Origin: Heracleum sosnowskyi
Taxonomy: Eukaryota > Streptophyta > Magnoliopsida > Apiales > Apiaceae
Assembly (NCBI GenBank): GCA_030848705.1
Contig: CM061238.1
Span: 31,278,655-31,342,654 of the forward strand
DNA length: 64,000 nt
Direction of reading: 5' to 3'
Shown here: positions 22,361-33,425 of the stretch, in pieces
How the letters are laid out: each line of letters opens with the position of its first letter
How positions within the stretch are numbered: position 1 is the stretch's first letter
The notes under the pieces: model-generated
Seen by the model: only the letters and a program-made list of their open reading frames with translations
Told to the model about the DNA's origin: nothing
The model's database searches: none
Program-made: the position numbers and the translations under genes

Positions 22361-23019
22361 TCAAGTTGATTTTGGTACCCAAGTTTCCTTGGGTCCTGTT
22401 TTGTTAGCCTTTGATTTATTCTTCACATCATTCTTCACCTTGGGCTCAGATTGAGTTAAATCAACCTTTACCTTTGGTGTTGATTTCTGAGGGTTGCTCA
22501 CATTTTCATTCATAGCATGCATATTTGGAGGAACAAGCATGTTATTCACATTCCATGGCATTTGTGTCACATTAAACATGTTCATGTATGGATTAGGCAC
22601 AAATGGAATGCTAGCATATGGATTTTGAAATTGTGCATATGGAGCAAACATATTAGGCATAACAGGCATTGCAGGCATAGAGACGTTCATTGTAGGCTTA
22701 GGCATTTTCACATTAGTAGGCTTCTTAGCAGATTTGCAATTAGCAGATAAATGACTAACACTACCACAATTAACACATGTTTTTCTAGGAGCATACTTAT
22801 CAGGTGTGTAATTGTTATGTTTGTTAATCCCTACTTTGCCATTCCTGTTATTCTTTTTATTGCCCTTAACCTCAATTTGAATTTTCTCTAACTTGTCTTT
22901 CAATTGCTTGTTAGACAAGTGGCCTACATTAGCTCTTTCAACAGGCTTCTCAACTTTTTTGATTTACTAGACTCACCTTGAACAAAGTTCTTGGTGACAG
23001 GACCATACTTGTTATTAAG
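22361..23019 (-). pseudogene. gag: gag of C, C-terminal part (nucleocapsid)
   Basis: The last 185 codons contain the zinc-knuckle CVNCGSVSHLSANC, a Met/Pro/Asn-rich segment and the ending KETWVPKST. Before that, 22919-23019 still reads as gag (GPVTKNFVQGESSK) but with a frame disturbance, then stops at the G insertion. Some gag between this piece and the other side of G (33426) appears missing. The TGA stop (22361-22363) is followed 20 bases later by CAG|GGAG at the start of pol; pol is in the -1 frame. Confidence 0.85.
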
Positions 23020-24903
23020 TGATTAGTGCATATTTTTTGCATTCTCTTGTACCTATTTTATTGTTAGTTTTCGTATTTTTAAATAAATTAATTAGTTGTA
23101 TTTTCATATTTTGTAGATATTTGGAAAAATAAAGAAAAAAAGAAAAAAAGAAGAAAAAGGGACAAGGAAGGGCAAGAGTGGAAAAGAAGAATTCAAGAAA
23201 AGAAGAAAAAGACAAAGGAATGAGTTGGTTTATTAAAAATCAAGATGAAGGGTCAAGATTAACCCAACCCTTCCCCAAAATCCTAATTTTCCCCTATAAA
23301 TACCCCCCTCCTTCCCCTTTGTAAATAACCCTAGTTTTAGCCTAGTCTAAATTTTTAGTTAGCCTCTCTTTTATTTTCATAGATCTAGTATTCTCTTTCA
23401 TTGTAATAGCTTAAATTTTGTAAACTCTCTTTCATGTTAATATTAATTCAAGCATTTATTTTAACTCTCCATCTTGTTCTTTATTGGCTATGAACTTTGG
23501 TAAATCCAATAAAGTGGGCCAAATAGCTTTTATGCTACCACTTGAGGTATAAATGAGCCATTTTTATTTAATGTTAATTAGTGTTAATTCTGTACATTTA
23601 CTTTTTGTTTCGTTCTTGAGTTGAGCCCCTTTAAATCTAATTTTAATGTTGGGTTTGATGATTCAAGTTTTAGATTTACATTTTCTTGTTAAGTTGGTAA
23701 GATATTGAAATGGGTTTGATAGTTTAGAGCTTGATTTGATTGTGTTATTGTTAAAGGTAGCACCTTTACTCTTTAGATCTAGTTTTAAATAACTTGTTTG
23801 GTGGTGTAGAAAATTGAATTTTTCCGAGGAGTTTAAGTTTTCCGGTGAAATAAAATTTTCCGGTGAGATTTAAACTTTCCGGTACTCTCTAATTTTTCCG
23901 GCGACTGTACTTTTATGTCAACTAGTTTGATGTACGGGGTTTTTGCTTTTCGGTCCCTCTTTTCGATTAAAACACTCGTCTTTTTAGTTACAGTACCTCA
24001 TTTCTGCATCGTGTTTTTATATTTAATTTTCAGATATTCATTTTCCCGGTGGTAGCTTCAGTACTGTTAATTGTTACAAGTCGTTTTGTTTGTCTATACA
24101 CAGCATGTTCTGGTGTTTGCTGGCCCATATCTTTTATCTTTAATTAGCATGCATTTTGAATGATATGTGTAGTTACTGTTTCGATTAATAAGAAATTTCA
24201 TCATTAATCTTAGTTTTAATTTTTATTTACTTGTCACTCTTGCATTTAATGATTGTCTCTAAGTTTTCTTTTGAAGTCATTAGTGTAATAATTAGCCAAT
24301 CATTACCTTGCCATTAATTGCATGTTTAGTCATTAATTTGCCTGTGTCATCAATATTTTAGTTAGCTTCGTGATTTCAAAACCCATTTTCTAAGTACTTT
24401 GTCTTACTTTAGTTTCTGTCTATTTAAGTGGTTAATTATTTCTAGCATTAATTTCCAACATCACTTTGCATTAGTATAAAAGCTCCTGTTAGTATAATTG
24501 TTATCCTATTTTATAGCCCATGTAAAATTTTCTTTTCTTAGCCCACAACCGTTTGTAGCCCATTAGATTTCTCATATTTTAATTTGTCCATTTTAGTGTA
24601 GTATTAAAACTAGTGCCGCTTGGTTACATATTTTTTTAATTTTTCTATTTCTCTTTCTTCTGTTTTATTAACTTGTAGGTATGCTCCAGTTGCTTAATGT
24701 CATTTTTATTCGAATGTTAGCTTGTTATGTTTACAAATATGTTTATAAGTAAAAATCAAATTCTCTCAAAATATCTTTTCTAGTTCGCCTAAATTAGAAA
24801 TTAAGGACTCGCGAAAAATAAAATAGTCTATGTGGATCGAATCTTCAATATTAAAACGATGATCGTGCGCTTGCGATATTAAATGTTTATTTTTAGCACA
24901 TCA
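23020..24903 (+). repeat. 5' LTR of G
   Basis: 1,884 bp, starting TGATTAGTGC and ending AGCACATCA. By eye it differs from 30783-32665 only at a T-run length and one A/C site, so the pair is very young. It carries a purine-rich AAGAAAA tract, a strong TATA box (23295-23302) and five TTTTCCGG-like units at 23819-23905. Confidence 0.93.
23295..23302 (+). promoter_or_regulatory. TATA box of the G LTR
   Basis: CCCCTATAAATACCCCC is a textbook plant TATA box flanked by C-runs, about 275 bases into the LTR. The identical copy in the other LTR is at 31057-31064. It probably drives G transcription. Confidence 0.7.
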
Positions 24904-24909
24904 AGTTTT

Positions 24910-24927
24910 TGGCGCCGCTGCCGGGGA
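24910..24927 (+). other. Primer binding site of G (tRNA-Asp type)
   Basis: TGGCGCCGCTGCCGGGGA, six bases after the LTR. It is one base from the tRNA-Asp complement used by Athila-type elements (TGGCGCCGTTGCCGGGGA). In the second internal copy (after 32665) the site is mutated to TGACGCC. Confidence 0.85.
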
Positions 24928-25785
24928 CTATAATTATTTTTCGCGCCTTAATTTTTTGTTTTTCGGATTAGTTTTACTTGCTTTATTATTTGGAAATTGA
25001 GCATTCGGGAAACTTGGTGAGACGTGCTAAAAGCTCGAAAAATTTTGGAAGCTTGCTTAGGTAACTCGTATCCCTCTCTTTTCAATTTCTGTTCACTAGT
25101 TATAAAAAATCAAAAAAAATTTGAAATATTAAAAAAAAAAAAATCAAAAAAATTAGTTAGTTAAATTACATAATTGTTGCATCATGCCTTTAATCACTTA
25201 GGATCACATCATATAGATTTTTATTTCTTGGTTTTAATTTTTCGTACCTTATAAATTGTGGTGATTGCTGGAGGAATGAGGTACGTTAAATTTCTCTTTT
25301 ATTTAGATTCATGTAGTGTAAAGCATCCATAGTTGTTTGTCCCTTTTATTATCTCGTTGTGTGTTGCATCATTTTAATAAATTTTAAGGGCAAAACCCAA
25401 TCACAAGATAAGGGGAGGGATTTCATCACTCTTTCCTTAGCCCACAACCACTAATCCATCATTTTACATACCCTAGCTTTTTAATAAAATAAATTAGACA
25501 TCAGCCCCTAGGATTTCGCGCTCAACTAGGAAGAGAACCTGGAACGAATAATTCTTTACGTATCTATCCTTTTGGTGTCTAGGAAAGCGAAAGCTTACCT
25601 GGCCATTCAGATTGGTGTCTAGCACTGGTGTTTAGCCTCTTGGCAATGCTTGCACCTACCTGGCCAATCGGGATTTATACTTATTGAATTAGGACTTCTA
25701 GAATTATCTTGTTGTTAGGAGCAAGTCTAGATTTCTTTTAGGTAACCCTAGATTAAGTTTTTATTTTTCTTTTCCATCTTCTTTT
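24928..25785 (+). other. Leader of G between PBS and gag
   Basis: About 860 bases with no gene. It has A-runs near 25120-25150. At 25510-25670 there are GGTGTCTAG and CTTACCTGGCCA units that repeat within about 60 bases. The stretch 24904-25663 is present a second time at 32666-33425. Confidence 0.7.
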
Positions 25786-27047
25786 GTGTGCTTACTTTTT
25801 GCACTTACTTGCTACTTGCTTGCTTTCTTGTTTATGCGAATTACTTGGAGTAGGAATAATACATATAGGTTAGTGAGATCGAAAGAATATTCCTCTTCTT
25901 CGGACTCCGAATCTTTAGAAAATCCTGAACCAGTAGTGACCATGGCAGTAGCACTTAAGGATCGTTGCTACCCGTCCCGTTTGGCCCAACCCTCTTGTAT
26001 CACTTTTCCCCCGGTTAGTGCTAATAATTTTGAGATTAAAGGTCATCACATTAGCATGTTACCTAAGTTTACCGGGAGTGAGGGTGAGGATCCGTATCTT
26101 TTTCTTCATGAATTCGAGGAGGTTTGTGCTTTACAAAAACTCCAACAATTGACCGAAGATTCCATTAGACTTAGACTCATCAACTTTGCTTTAAAAGAAA
26201 ATGCTAAGAAATGGTTGTATAGTCTACCCGTTAATTCTATTTCTACGTTGGAGGGATTTGTGGTAATTTTTCTAAAGAAATATTTTCCAAACCATAAGAC
26301 TACAAGAATCACAAATGAGATAAATCAATTTCATCAAAAGGAAAATGAGTCTTTCTGGAAATATTTTGATCGCTTCAAAAATCTTTTATCACAATGCCCC
26401 CACCATGGAATAGAAAAATGGAGACTTTGTAAGATTGTCTACGAGGCCTTAGATAGTTCTACAACTGCGTTGTTAGAGTCTATGTGTCAAGGTAAATTCA
26501 TGGAGAAAGATGAGGACGAAGGGTGGGTATTTTTCGAAGAATTAGCGGAAAAGACAATGTTGTGGGAGTCTACTAGGGAACCTAGTAAATCAAATGAGTC
26601 ATCTACTACATCTAGGGGTTTGCATTCGATTGGAAATTCGATTGCAACCGATGCCAAATTAGCTACTCTAACTAGAAGACTCGAAGCCCTAGAAACTAGT
26701 AAGGCCCCACAACTACTAGGGAACCTAGTAAATCAAATGAGTCATCTACTACATCTAGGGGTTTGCATTCTATTGGAAATTCGATTGCAACCGATGCCAA
26801 ATTAGCTACTCTAACTAGAAGACTTGAAGCCCTAGAAACTAGTAAGGCCCCACAACAAGTGTCTTCGTGCCCGAACTTTAATCAAGGTTTTTCGAACTTT
26901 CCCGAGTATGAGCAAGTCAATGCTATGTTTCAACCAACCCCGAGAAATGACCCTTTCTCACCAACGTATAATCCCGGTTGGAAGAACCATCCCAATTTCT
27001 CGTGGAACCAAGGTCAAAGTTTCCAACCTCCGCCATCTTTTTTTTAA
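25786..27047 (+). pseudogene. gag: gag of G (Ty3/gypsy retrotransposon gag), frameshifted
   Basis: Contains a typical plant gypsy gag core: MLPKFTGSEGEDPYLFLHEF, then IRLRLINFALKENAKKWLYSLP, then a segment with FFK/FLKKYFPNHKT and FWKYFDRFKNLLSQCPHHG. This resembles Athila/Diaspora-type gag. A 143-bp tandem duplication (26570-26855) shifts the frame, so the first frame ends at 26805 and the proper continuation (LEALETSKAPQQVS...) runs in another frame to a TAA at 27045-27047. Beyond that stop the same frame reopens into the protease ORF. The start may lie downstream at MAVALKDRCYP. This copy cannot make full gag. Confidence 0.82.
26570..26855 (+). repeat. 143-bp tandem duplication in G gag
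   Basis: Two direct units start with CTACTAGGG at 26570 and 26713 and are nearly identical. As 143 is not a multiple of three, the duplication causes the gag frameshift. Confidence 0.9.
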
Positions 27048-27113
27048 AAGCCCAATCCAAACTCCTACCATAGTTCTAGTCAAAGTCCTTATCCAAACCC
27101 AATTCAAGCACCC

Positions 27114-28664
27114 TTGAATCCTCCCGGGTTTAATGATTCAGATAAGAGACTTAGCGCCTTAGAAAAGAGTATTGAGGCTTTGTTGAAATCTCAAACTAAT
27201 TTGACTCATTCGCAACAAAGTTTCATGCAAACCGTGACCCAAGATAGGCAATTTTTGAATTCTAATGCTCAAGCCATATCTAAGTTAGAGGTTCAAATGA
27301 GTCAATTAGCCAACACCATTTGTGAGCGAGAGAAAAATAAGCTTCCTAGTCAACCCGAGGTTAATCCTAGATTCCCACTCAATCAAAGACCTCATGAAAA
27401 TGTCAATGCTATAATTTCTTTAAGGTCGGGAAATAAGGTTGATAACCAAGTAGGTGTTGACTCTCACGAAGAAGATGATTTAGATTCTGAACCCAATCCT
27501 TCTCTTTCAAATCCGATTCTTGTTCAATCAAAGTCTGAACCTGTTGTTTCTCCTTGCAAAACACCTTCACCTAGTGAACCTTTATCTTCAAGAAAACCGC
27601 CTTCAAATCCCATTCCCGATGTGTCTAGTGAAAGAGTCTTTATACCGAAAGCTCCTTATCCTCAAAGACTCATTTCAAACAAACAATCGGATCAAATGGA
27701 TAAGATTCTGGAAGTTTTCAAGCAAGTCAAAGTCAACATTCCTCTTTTAGATGTCATTCAACAAATTCCTTCATATGCTAAGTGTCTAAAAGATTTGTGC
27801 ACTCACAAACGATCCACTCATGTTCCAAAGAAAGCCTTTTTGACCTCGCAAGTTGATTCAATTCTTTCGAATCAAATTCCTGTGAAATATAAGGACCCCG
27901 GTTGTCCCACAATTTCTTGTGTCATAGGCGATACTTTTGTGGATAAAGCTTTACTTGACTTAGGAGCTAGTGTGAATCTTCTTCCATTTACGGTCTATCA
28001 AGCCCTAGGGTTAGGCGAGCTCAAGAAGACGAACATGACGCTCCAGCTAGCTGATCGTTCTGTCAAAATGCCTAAGGGGATTGTAGAAGATGTGTTGATC
28101 AAGGTTGGTGATTTTTTCTTCCCGGTTGACTTTGTTGTTCTCGAAACTCAACCCGTCACGAATCCTAAGAACCAAATTCCTATCATTCTAGGAAGACCTT
28201 TTCTTGCTACATCTAATGCCTTGATTAATTGTAGGAATGGTTCTATGAAACTCACTTTTGGAAACATGACCATTGACCTTAATATCTTTAATGTAGGAAA
28301 AGAACCCAATGAGCTTTATGAACAACCATTAGGTGTTAATCTAGTCAATGAGATTGTTACTTGGTCAAATGTTGAGGATAATGAGATTGAGTCTCTTCTT
28401 GAGCTTGATGTTAAAATGAATTTTGAGTCTAATCAAGAGCTTCATGAGTCCTTTAAGGACATGACTTCCGAAGAGTTGTTAGGAGAGTTGGATGACCTTT
28501 GCTCGAAATTGGAAACCAGGCCGGGGGATGTCTCTTTTAAACCTCGCACCTCTGTTCAAACTCCTGTTGGTGAGCAACCTACATTTGACTTAGCTTCACA
28601 TCTTTCCATTTTTGATCAAATTCTCTCTTCTATTGCCACTAGTGATTTAAATCATGACCAATAA
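27114..28664 (+). CDS. gag C-terminus and aspartic protease of G
   Basis: A 516-codon frame in the same frame as the gag piece ending at 27047. The first 230 residues are a Gln/Asn/Pro-rich gag tail with ALEKSIEALLKSQ. The protease follows at about residues 265-400: LLDLGASVNLLPFTVYQALGLG (active site DLGAS in place of DTGAS/DSGAS, as in Athila/Tat-type proteases), then DFVVLE and IPIILGRPFLATSNALI. The frame ends about 90 residues later with DLNHDQ and nothing resembling RT follows. The protease looks intact; whether it is active with Leu in the DLGA motif cannot be told from sequence. Confidence 0.85.
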   Translation: MNPPGFNDSDKRLSALEKSIEALLKSQTNLTHSQQSFMQTVTQDRQFLNSNAQAISKLEVQMSQLANTICEREKNKLPSQPEVNPRFPLNQRPHENVNAIISLRSGNKVDNQVGVDSHEEDDLDSEPNPSLSNPILVQSKSEPVVSPCKTPSPSEPLSSRKPPSNPIPDVSSERVFIPKAPYPQRLISNKQSDQMDKILEVFKQVKVNIPLLDVIQQIPSYAKCLKDLCTHKRSTHVPKKAFLTSQVDSILSNQIPVKYKDPGCPTISCVIGDTFVDKALLDLGASVNLLPFTVYQALGLGELKKTNMTLQLADRSVKMPKGIVEDVLIKVGDFFFPVDFVVLETQPVTNPKNQIPIILGRPFLATSNALINCRNGSMKLTFGNMTIDLNIFNVGKEPNELYEQPLGVNLVNEIVTWSNVEDNEIESLLELDVKMNFESNQELHESFKDMTSEELLGELDDLCSKLETRPGDVSFKPRTSVQTPVGEQPTFDLASHLSIFDQILSSIATSDLNHDQ

Positions 28665-30782
28665 TCTCAAATAATTAATTTGCTTAGTCAAACTAAAGAA
28701 GCGTCTAGTTGGTTTATGGAGGACATTAGTGGTATAGATCCTTTTAATGTGGAAGATTGTCTTCGATTACTTGAGAAAGTCAATGTAGTGGTAAATTTTC
28801 AACAATTTCTTGATTCCTTCTCGAAGCTTCCTCCCATCTTTCCTTGTGGTATTGGTTAATTAGTTTCAAATCAGAGGCTCCCGTCATAAAGTTCAGGTAT
28901 GGGGGAGTAAAAGCGTGTGTGAGTGGGTTGCTTTAGTTCGTTGTCTTTCAGAATTTTCATTCTCCGTCATCCCTTGTCAGGTATTTACTCATCATTATCC
29001 TTTGTCATTTATCTCATTTGCATACATTGAGGACAATGCATGATTTAGGTATGGGGGAGGGTTTTTAGTGTAAATAAAATAAAAAAAATCAGAAATCCAA
29101 AAAAAATTAAAAATGAAAAAAATCACAAAAAGAGTTGTAGAGTTATAAATAGTAGAGTTCTAATCTTATTCTAGTCTTGTTAAATGGTTGCTAGTTGCTT
29201 GATGCACCCTTACATGCTATGGTAATCTTGTGTTCCTGATACTTTTGATTCAAAGTGATTTGCTAAGTTCTTGTCCACACACACACTAGCAAGGTGAAAC
29301 TAGTAGACTTATTGAATTTTGTAAGTAATTAGAAGGACATGAATATGTGCAAGATGACTTGGTTTTCATGCTTTGAGTACAAGTAGGTGCATTAAGGAGA
29401 CCTTTGCTTGAGATTGATTATGTTTTACCACAAAGTGAGTTTTTGAGCCTATATGCATATCTTTTGCATTTATATTCGTTTGCTTGAGTGTCCACATGTT
29501 ATTTGCATTGCTAGCACCTGTTTGATACCTTTCTTGAAATACATGACATCATTGATGATAAGATGATAAAGGCATTTAGGAATAACCCATATTTCCAAAA
29601 TTTCCACACCATTCTTATTTGATCATTAGTTACCCATTTGAGCTTAATCCTATTTTTCGGTGACACGCAACATTACTCGCCTAAGACCTTTTTTCTTGTA
29701 CAACCTTACTTATTCTTGATCCCAATTTGTCAAAGGCTAGTAGGAACCTGAGGGAGTAATAAGGTGTGCGAGATGAGTTTATTTTTGTTCATTACTTTTG
29801 GGAAATATCTGTTTTGGTTGTTCACTTGTTAGTCGATGTTCAAGCTAAATTTTAAGGAGGATTATGGTTGTTTATACTTATCTTAGCTCTCATAGAAAAA
29901 AAACAAAACAAAATACAAAACAAAAAAAAGTACAAAAAAAAAATACAAAAAAAAAGAAAAAGAAAAGAAAAAAAATGAGAGCATACTTAAGTTTTTGTAA
30001 TCCTCCTTCATTCGACTAATCAAGCCTTTTGTTGAAAAATAAATTAAAAAATCAATGTGTGGGGAGAATGTTTGGTGATGTGTATGATTTATCATGGTGA
30101 CTACTAGCTTTTGACACTTCACCTCATTTGGTTTTTTCTTGACATACCTTGTCCCTAGTCCCATTACAACCCAAATAAAGACCTTTTGATTGTCATTATT
30201 GATGTATGTTGTGTTAAAGTTAGATTGATACCAAGTGTCAAGCATGCTTATGATTTTGTTGGAATTGAGTGATACACTTACCCTTGTTCTTGAGTGAATA
30301 TTCTTTTGTGAGTGAAATGTGAGGTATTGCTTGTTTCTTTTGCATATGAGATCCCAGGTTTTGACTCCAAGGTGTGCTCTTGTGTACTTAGCATGTTTTC
30401 CAACTATTTTTGCACTTGACATGGACTTTTAAGCACTCTTGCATACTTCTTTAAGTCTACTATGTGAATCCTTGCACCCTCCACACCAAGACTTTGCAAA
30501 TTCACTTTGATTCTTAAGTTGATGTAACATGAGAGGACATGTATGTGCGGCGTTGCATTGCCATGCAATCTTTTATATGAGCTAGATGGATTTTGTGGGT
30601 ACATTTACTATAGGCCCTCACGAGACCTCACTCGTCCACTAGGGCTGCCCAGGGGTTTAAAGGGCTTGTTGCATATGCCAAATGCAACCGTGATCACCTA
30701 CGGAAGTGGTATTAGTGTTAGACAGTTTTTTATAGTTTTTTGTTTTACTCGAGGACGAGCAAAAGATAGGTATGGGGGCATT
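28665..30782 (+). other. Non-coding 3' internal region of G
   Basis: About 2.1 kb with no supported gene where pol would be. It holds three copies of AGGTATGGGGG (about 28893, 29047 and 30769). The last, after CTCGAGGACGAGCAAAAGAT, is the PPT directly before the LTR. An A-rich, low-complexity block at 29890-29980 creates a long but meaningless antisense frame. Confidence 0.75.
30769..30782 (+). other. Polypurine tract of G
   Basis: AGGTATGGGGGCAT leads into the LTR start TGATTAG at 30783. It follows an ACTCGAGGACGAGCAAAAG stretch like those preceding the PPT in Tat/Athila-type elements. Confidence 0.78.
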
Positions 30783-32665
30783 TGATTAGTGCATATTTTT
30801 GCATTCTCTTGTACCTATTTTATTGTTAGTTTTCGTATTTTTAAATAAATTAATTAGTTGTATTTTCATATTTTGTAGATATTTGGAAAAATAAAGAAAA
30901 AAAGAAAAAAAGAAGAAAAAGGGACAAGGAAGGGCAAGAGTGGAAAAGAAGAATTCAAGAAAAGAAGAAAAAGACAAAGGAATGAGTTGGTTTATTAAAA
31001 ATCAAGATGAAGGGTCAAGATTAACCCAACCCTTCCCCAAAATCCTAATTTTCCCCTATAAATACCCCCCTCCTTCCCCTTTGTAAATAACCCTAGTTTT
31101 AGCCTAGTCTAAATTTTTAGTTAGCCTCTCTTTTATTTTCATAGATCTAGTATTCTCTTTCATTGTAATAGCTTAAATTTTGTAAACTCTCTTTCATGTT
31201 AATATTAATTCAAGCATTTATTTTAACTCTCCATCTTGTTCTTTATTGGCTATGAACTTTGGTAAATCCAATAAAGTGGGCCAAATAGCTTTTATGCTAC
31301 CACTTGAGGTATAAATGAGCCATTTTTATTTAATGTTAATTAGTGTTAATTCTGTACATTTACTTTTTGTTTCGTTCTTGAGTTGAGCCCCTTTAAATCT
31401 AATTTTAATGTTGGGTTTGATGATTCAAGTTTTAGATTTACATTTTCTTGTTAAGTTGGTAAGATATTGAAATGGGTTTGATAGTTTAGAGCTTGATTTG
31501 ATTGTGTTATTGTTAAAGGTAGCACCTTTACTCTTTAGATCTAGTTTTAAATAACTTGTTTGGTGGTGTAGAAAATTGAATTTTTCCGAGGAGTTTAAGT
31601 TTTCCGGTGAAATAAAATTTTCCGGTGAGATTTAAACTTTCCGGTACTCTCTAATTTTTCCGGCGACTGTACTTTTATGTCAACTAGTTTGATGTACGGG
31701 GTTTTTGCTTTTCGGTCCCTCTTTTCGATTAAAACACTCGTCTTTTTAGTTACAGTACCTCATTTCTGCATCGTGTTTTTATATTTAATTTTCAGATATT
31801 CATTTTCCCGGTGGTAGCTTCAGTACTGTTAATTGTTACAAGTCGTTTTGTTTGTCTATACACAGCATGTTCTGGTGTTTGCTGGCCCATATCTTTTATC
31901 TTTAATTAGCATGCATTTTGAATGATATGTGTAGTTACTGTTTCGATTAATAAGAAATTTCATCATTAATCTTAGTTTTAATTTTTATTTACTTGTCACT
32001 CTTGCATTTAATGATTGTCTCTAAGTTTTCTTTTGAAGTCATTAGTGTAATAATTAGCCAATCATTACCTTGCCATTAATTGCATGTTTAGTCATTAATT
32101 TGCCTGTGTCATCAATATTTTAGTTAGCTTCGTGATTTCAAAACCCATTTTCTAAGTACTTTGTCTTACTTTAGTTTCTGTCTATTTAAGTGGTTAATTA
32201 TTTCTAGCATTAATTTCCAACATCACTTTGCATTAGTATAAAAGCTCCTGTTAGTATAATTGTTATCCTATTTTATAGCCCATGTAAAATTTTCTTTTCT
32301 TAGCCCACAACCGTTTGTAGCCCATTAGATTTCTCATATTTTAATTTGTCCATTTTAGTGTAGTATTAAAACTAGTGCCGCTTGGTTACATATTTTTTTA
32401 ATTTTTCTATTTCTCTTTCTTCTGTTTTATTAACTTGTAGGTATGCTCCAGTTGCTTAATGTCATTTTTATTCGAATGTTAGCTTGTTATGTTTAAAAAT
32501 ATGTTTATAAGTAAAAATCAAATTCTCTCAAAATATCTTTTCTAGTTCGCCTAAATTAGAAATTAAGGACTCGCGAAAAATAAAATAGTCTATGTGGATC
32601 GAATCTTCAATATTAAAACGATGATCGTGCGCTTGCGATATTAAATGTTTATTTTTAGCACATCA
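30783..32665 (+). repeat. Second LTR of G
   Basis: 1,883 bp, nearly identical to 23020-24903. It serves as 3' LTR of the main unit but is followed by internal sequence rather than by the host site. TTTTCCGG units recur at about 31581-31667. Confidence 0.93.
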
Positions 32666-33425
32666 AGTTTTTGACGCCGCTGCCGGGGACTATAATTATT
32701 TTTCGCGCCTTAATTTTTGGTTTTTCGGATTAGTTTTACTTGCTTTATTATTTGGAAATTGAGCATTCGGGAAACTTGGTGAGACGTGCTAAAAGCTCGA
32801 AGAATTTTGGAAGCTTGCTTAGGTAACTCGTATCCCTCTCTTTTCAATTTCTGTTCACTGGTTATAAAAAATCAAAAAAAATTTAAAATATTAAAAAAAA
32901 AAAATCAAAAAAATTGGTTAGTTAAATTACATAATTGTTGCATCATGCATTTAATCACTTAGGATCACATCATATAGATTTTTATTTCTTGTTTTTAATT
33001 TTTCGTACCTTATAAATTGTGGTGATTGCTGGAGGAATGAGGTTCGTTAAATTTCTCTTTTATTTAGATTCACGTAGTGTAAAGCATCCATAGTTGTTTG
33101 TCCCTTTTATTATCTCGTTGTGTGTTGCATCATTTTAATAAATTTTAAGGGCAAAACCCAATCACAAGATAAGGGGAGGGATTTCATCACTCTTTCCTTA
33201 GCCCACAACCACTAATCCATCATTTTACATACCCTAGCTTTTTAATAAAATAAATTAGACATCAGCCCCTAGGATTTCGCGCTCAACTAGGAAGAGAACC
33301 TGGAACGAATAATTCTTTACGTATCTATCCTTTTGGTGTCTAGGCAAGCGAAAGCTTACCTGGCCATTCAGATTGGTGTCTAGGACTGGTGTTTAGCCTC
33401 TTGGCAATGCTTGCACCTACCTGGC
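32666..33425 (+). repeat. Second partial copy of the G internal region
   Basis: 760 bases homologous to 24904-25663, beginning with a mutated PBS and ending at CACCTACCTGGC, where C gag resumes. By eye it differs at about 13 sites from the first copy, far more than the two LTRs differ from each other. It therefore looks like the remnant of an older G copy. Confidence 0.88.

Larger units (their letters stand above)
23020..33425 (+). mobile_element. Ty3/gypsy-type non-autonomous element G, with an extra partial internal copy
   Basis: Structure: LTR 23020-24903, internal 24904-30782, LTR 30783-32665, then 760 bases (32666-33425) repeating the start of the internal region. The PBS is tRNA-Asp-like. 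Coding capacity is gag and protease only, with no RT, RNase H or integrase, so it resembles the 'terminal-repeat with gag' class of non-autonomous elements and needs a helper. Gag and the DLGAS protease motif suggest the Athila/Tat side of Ty3/gypsy. It lies in C gag. TTAAG precedes the left LTR, but no matching duplication follows the right end. Confidence 0.88.

Noticed and set aside
23015..23215. 66-codon minus-strand frame, repeated at 30786-30977
   Set aside because: Product of the purine-rich tract at the start of the G LTR, duplicated with the LTR.
29883..30422. 179-codon minus-strand frame in the G 3' region
   Set aside because: Half of it is Phe/Ser/Leu from an A-rich run on the other strand and the rest matches nothing. 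It is a by-product of low complexity.
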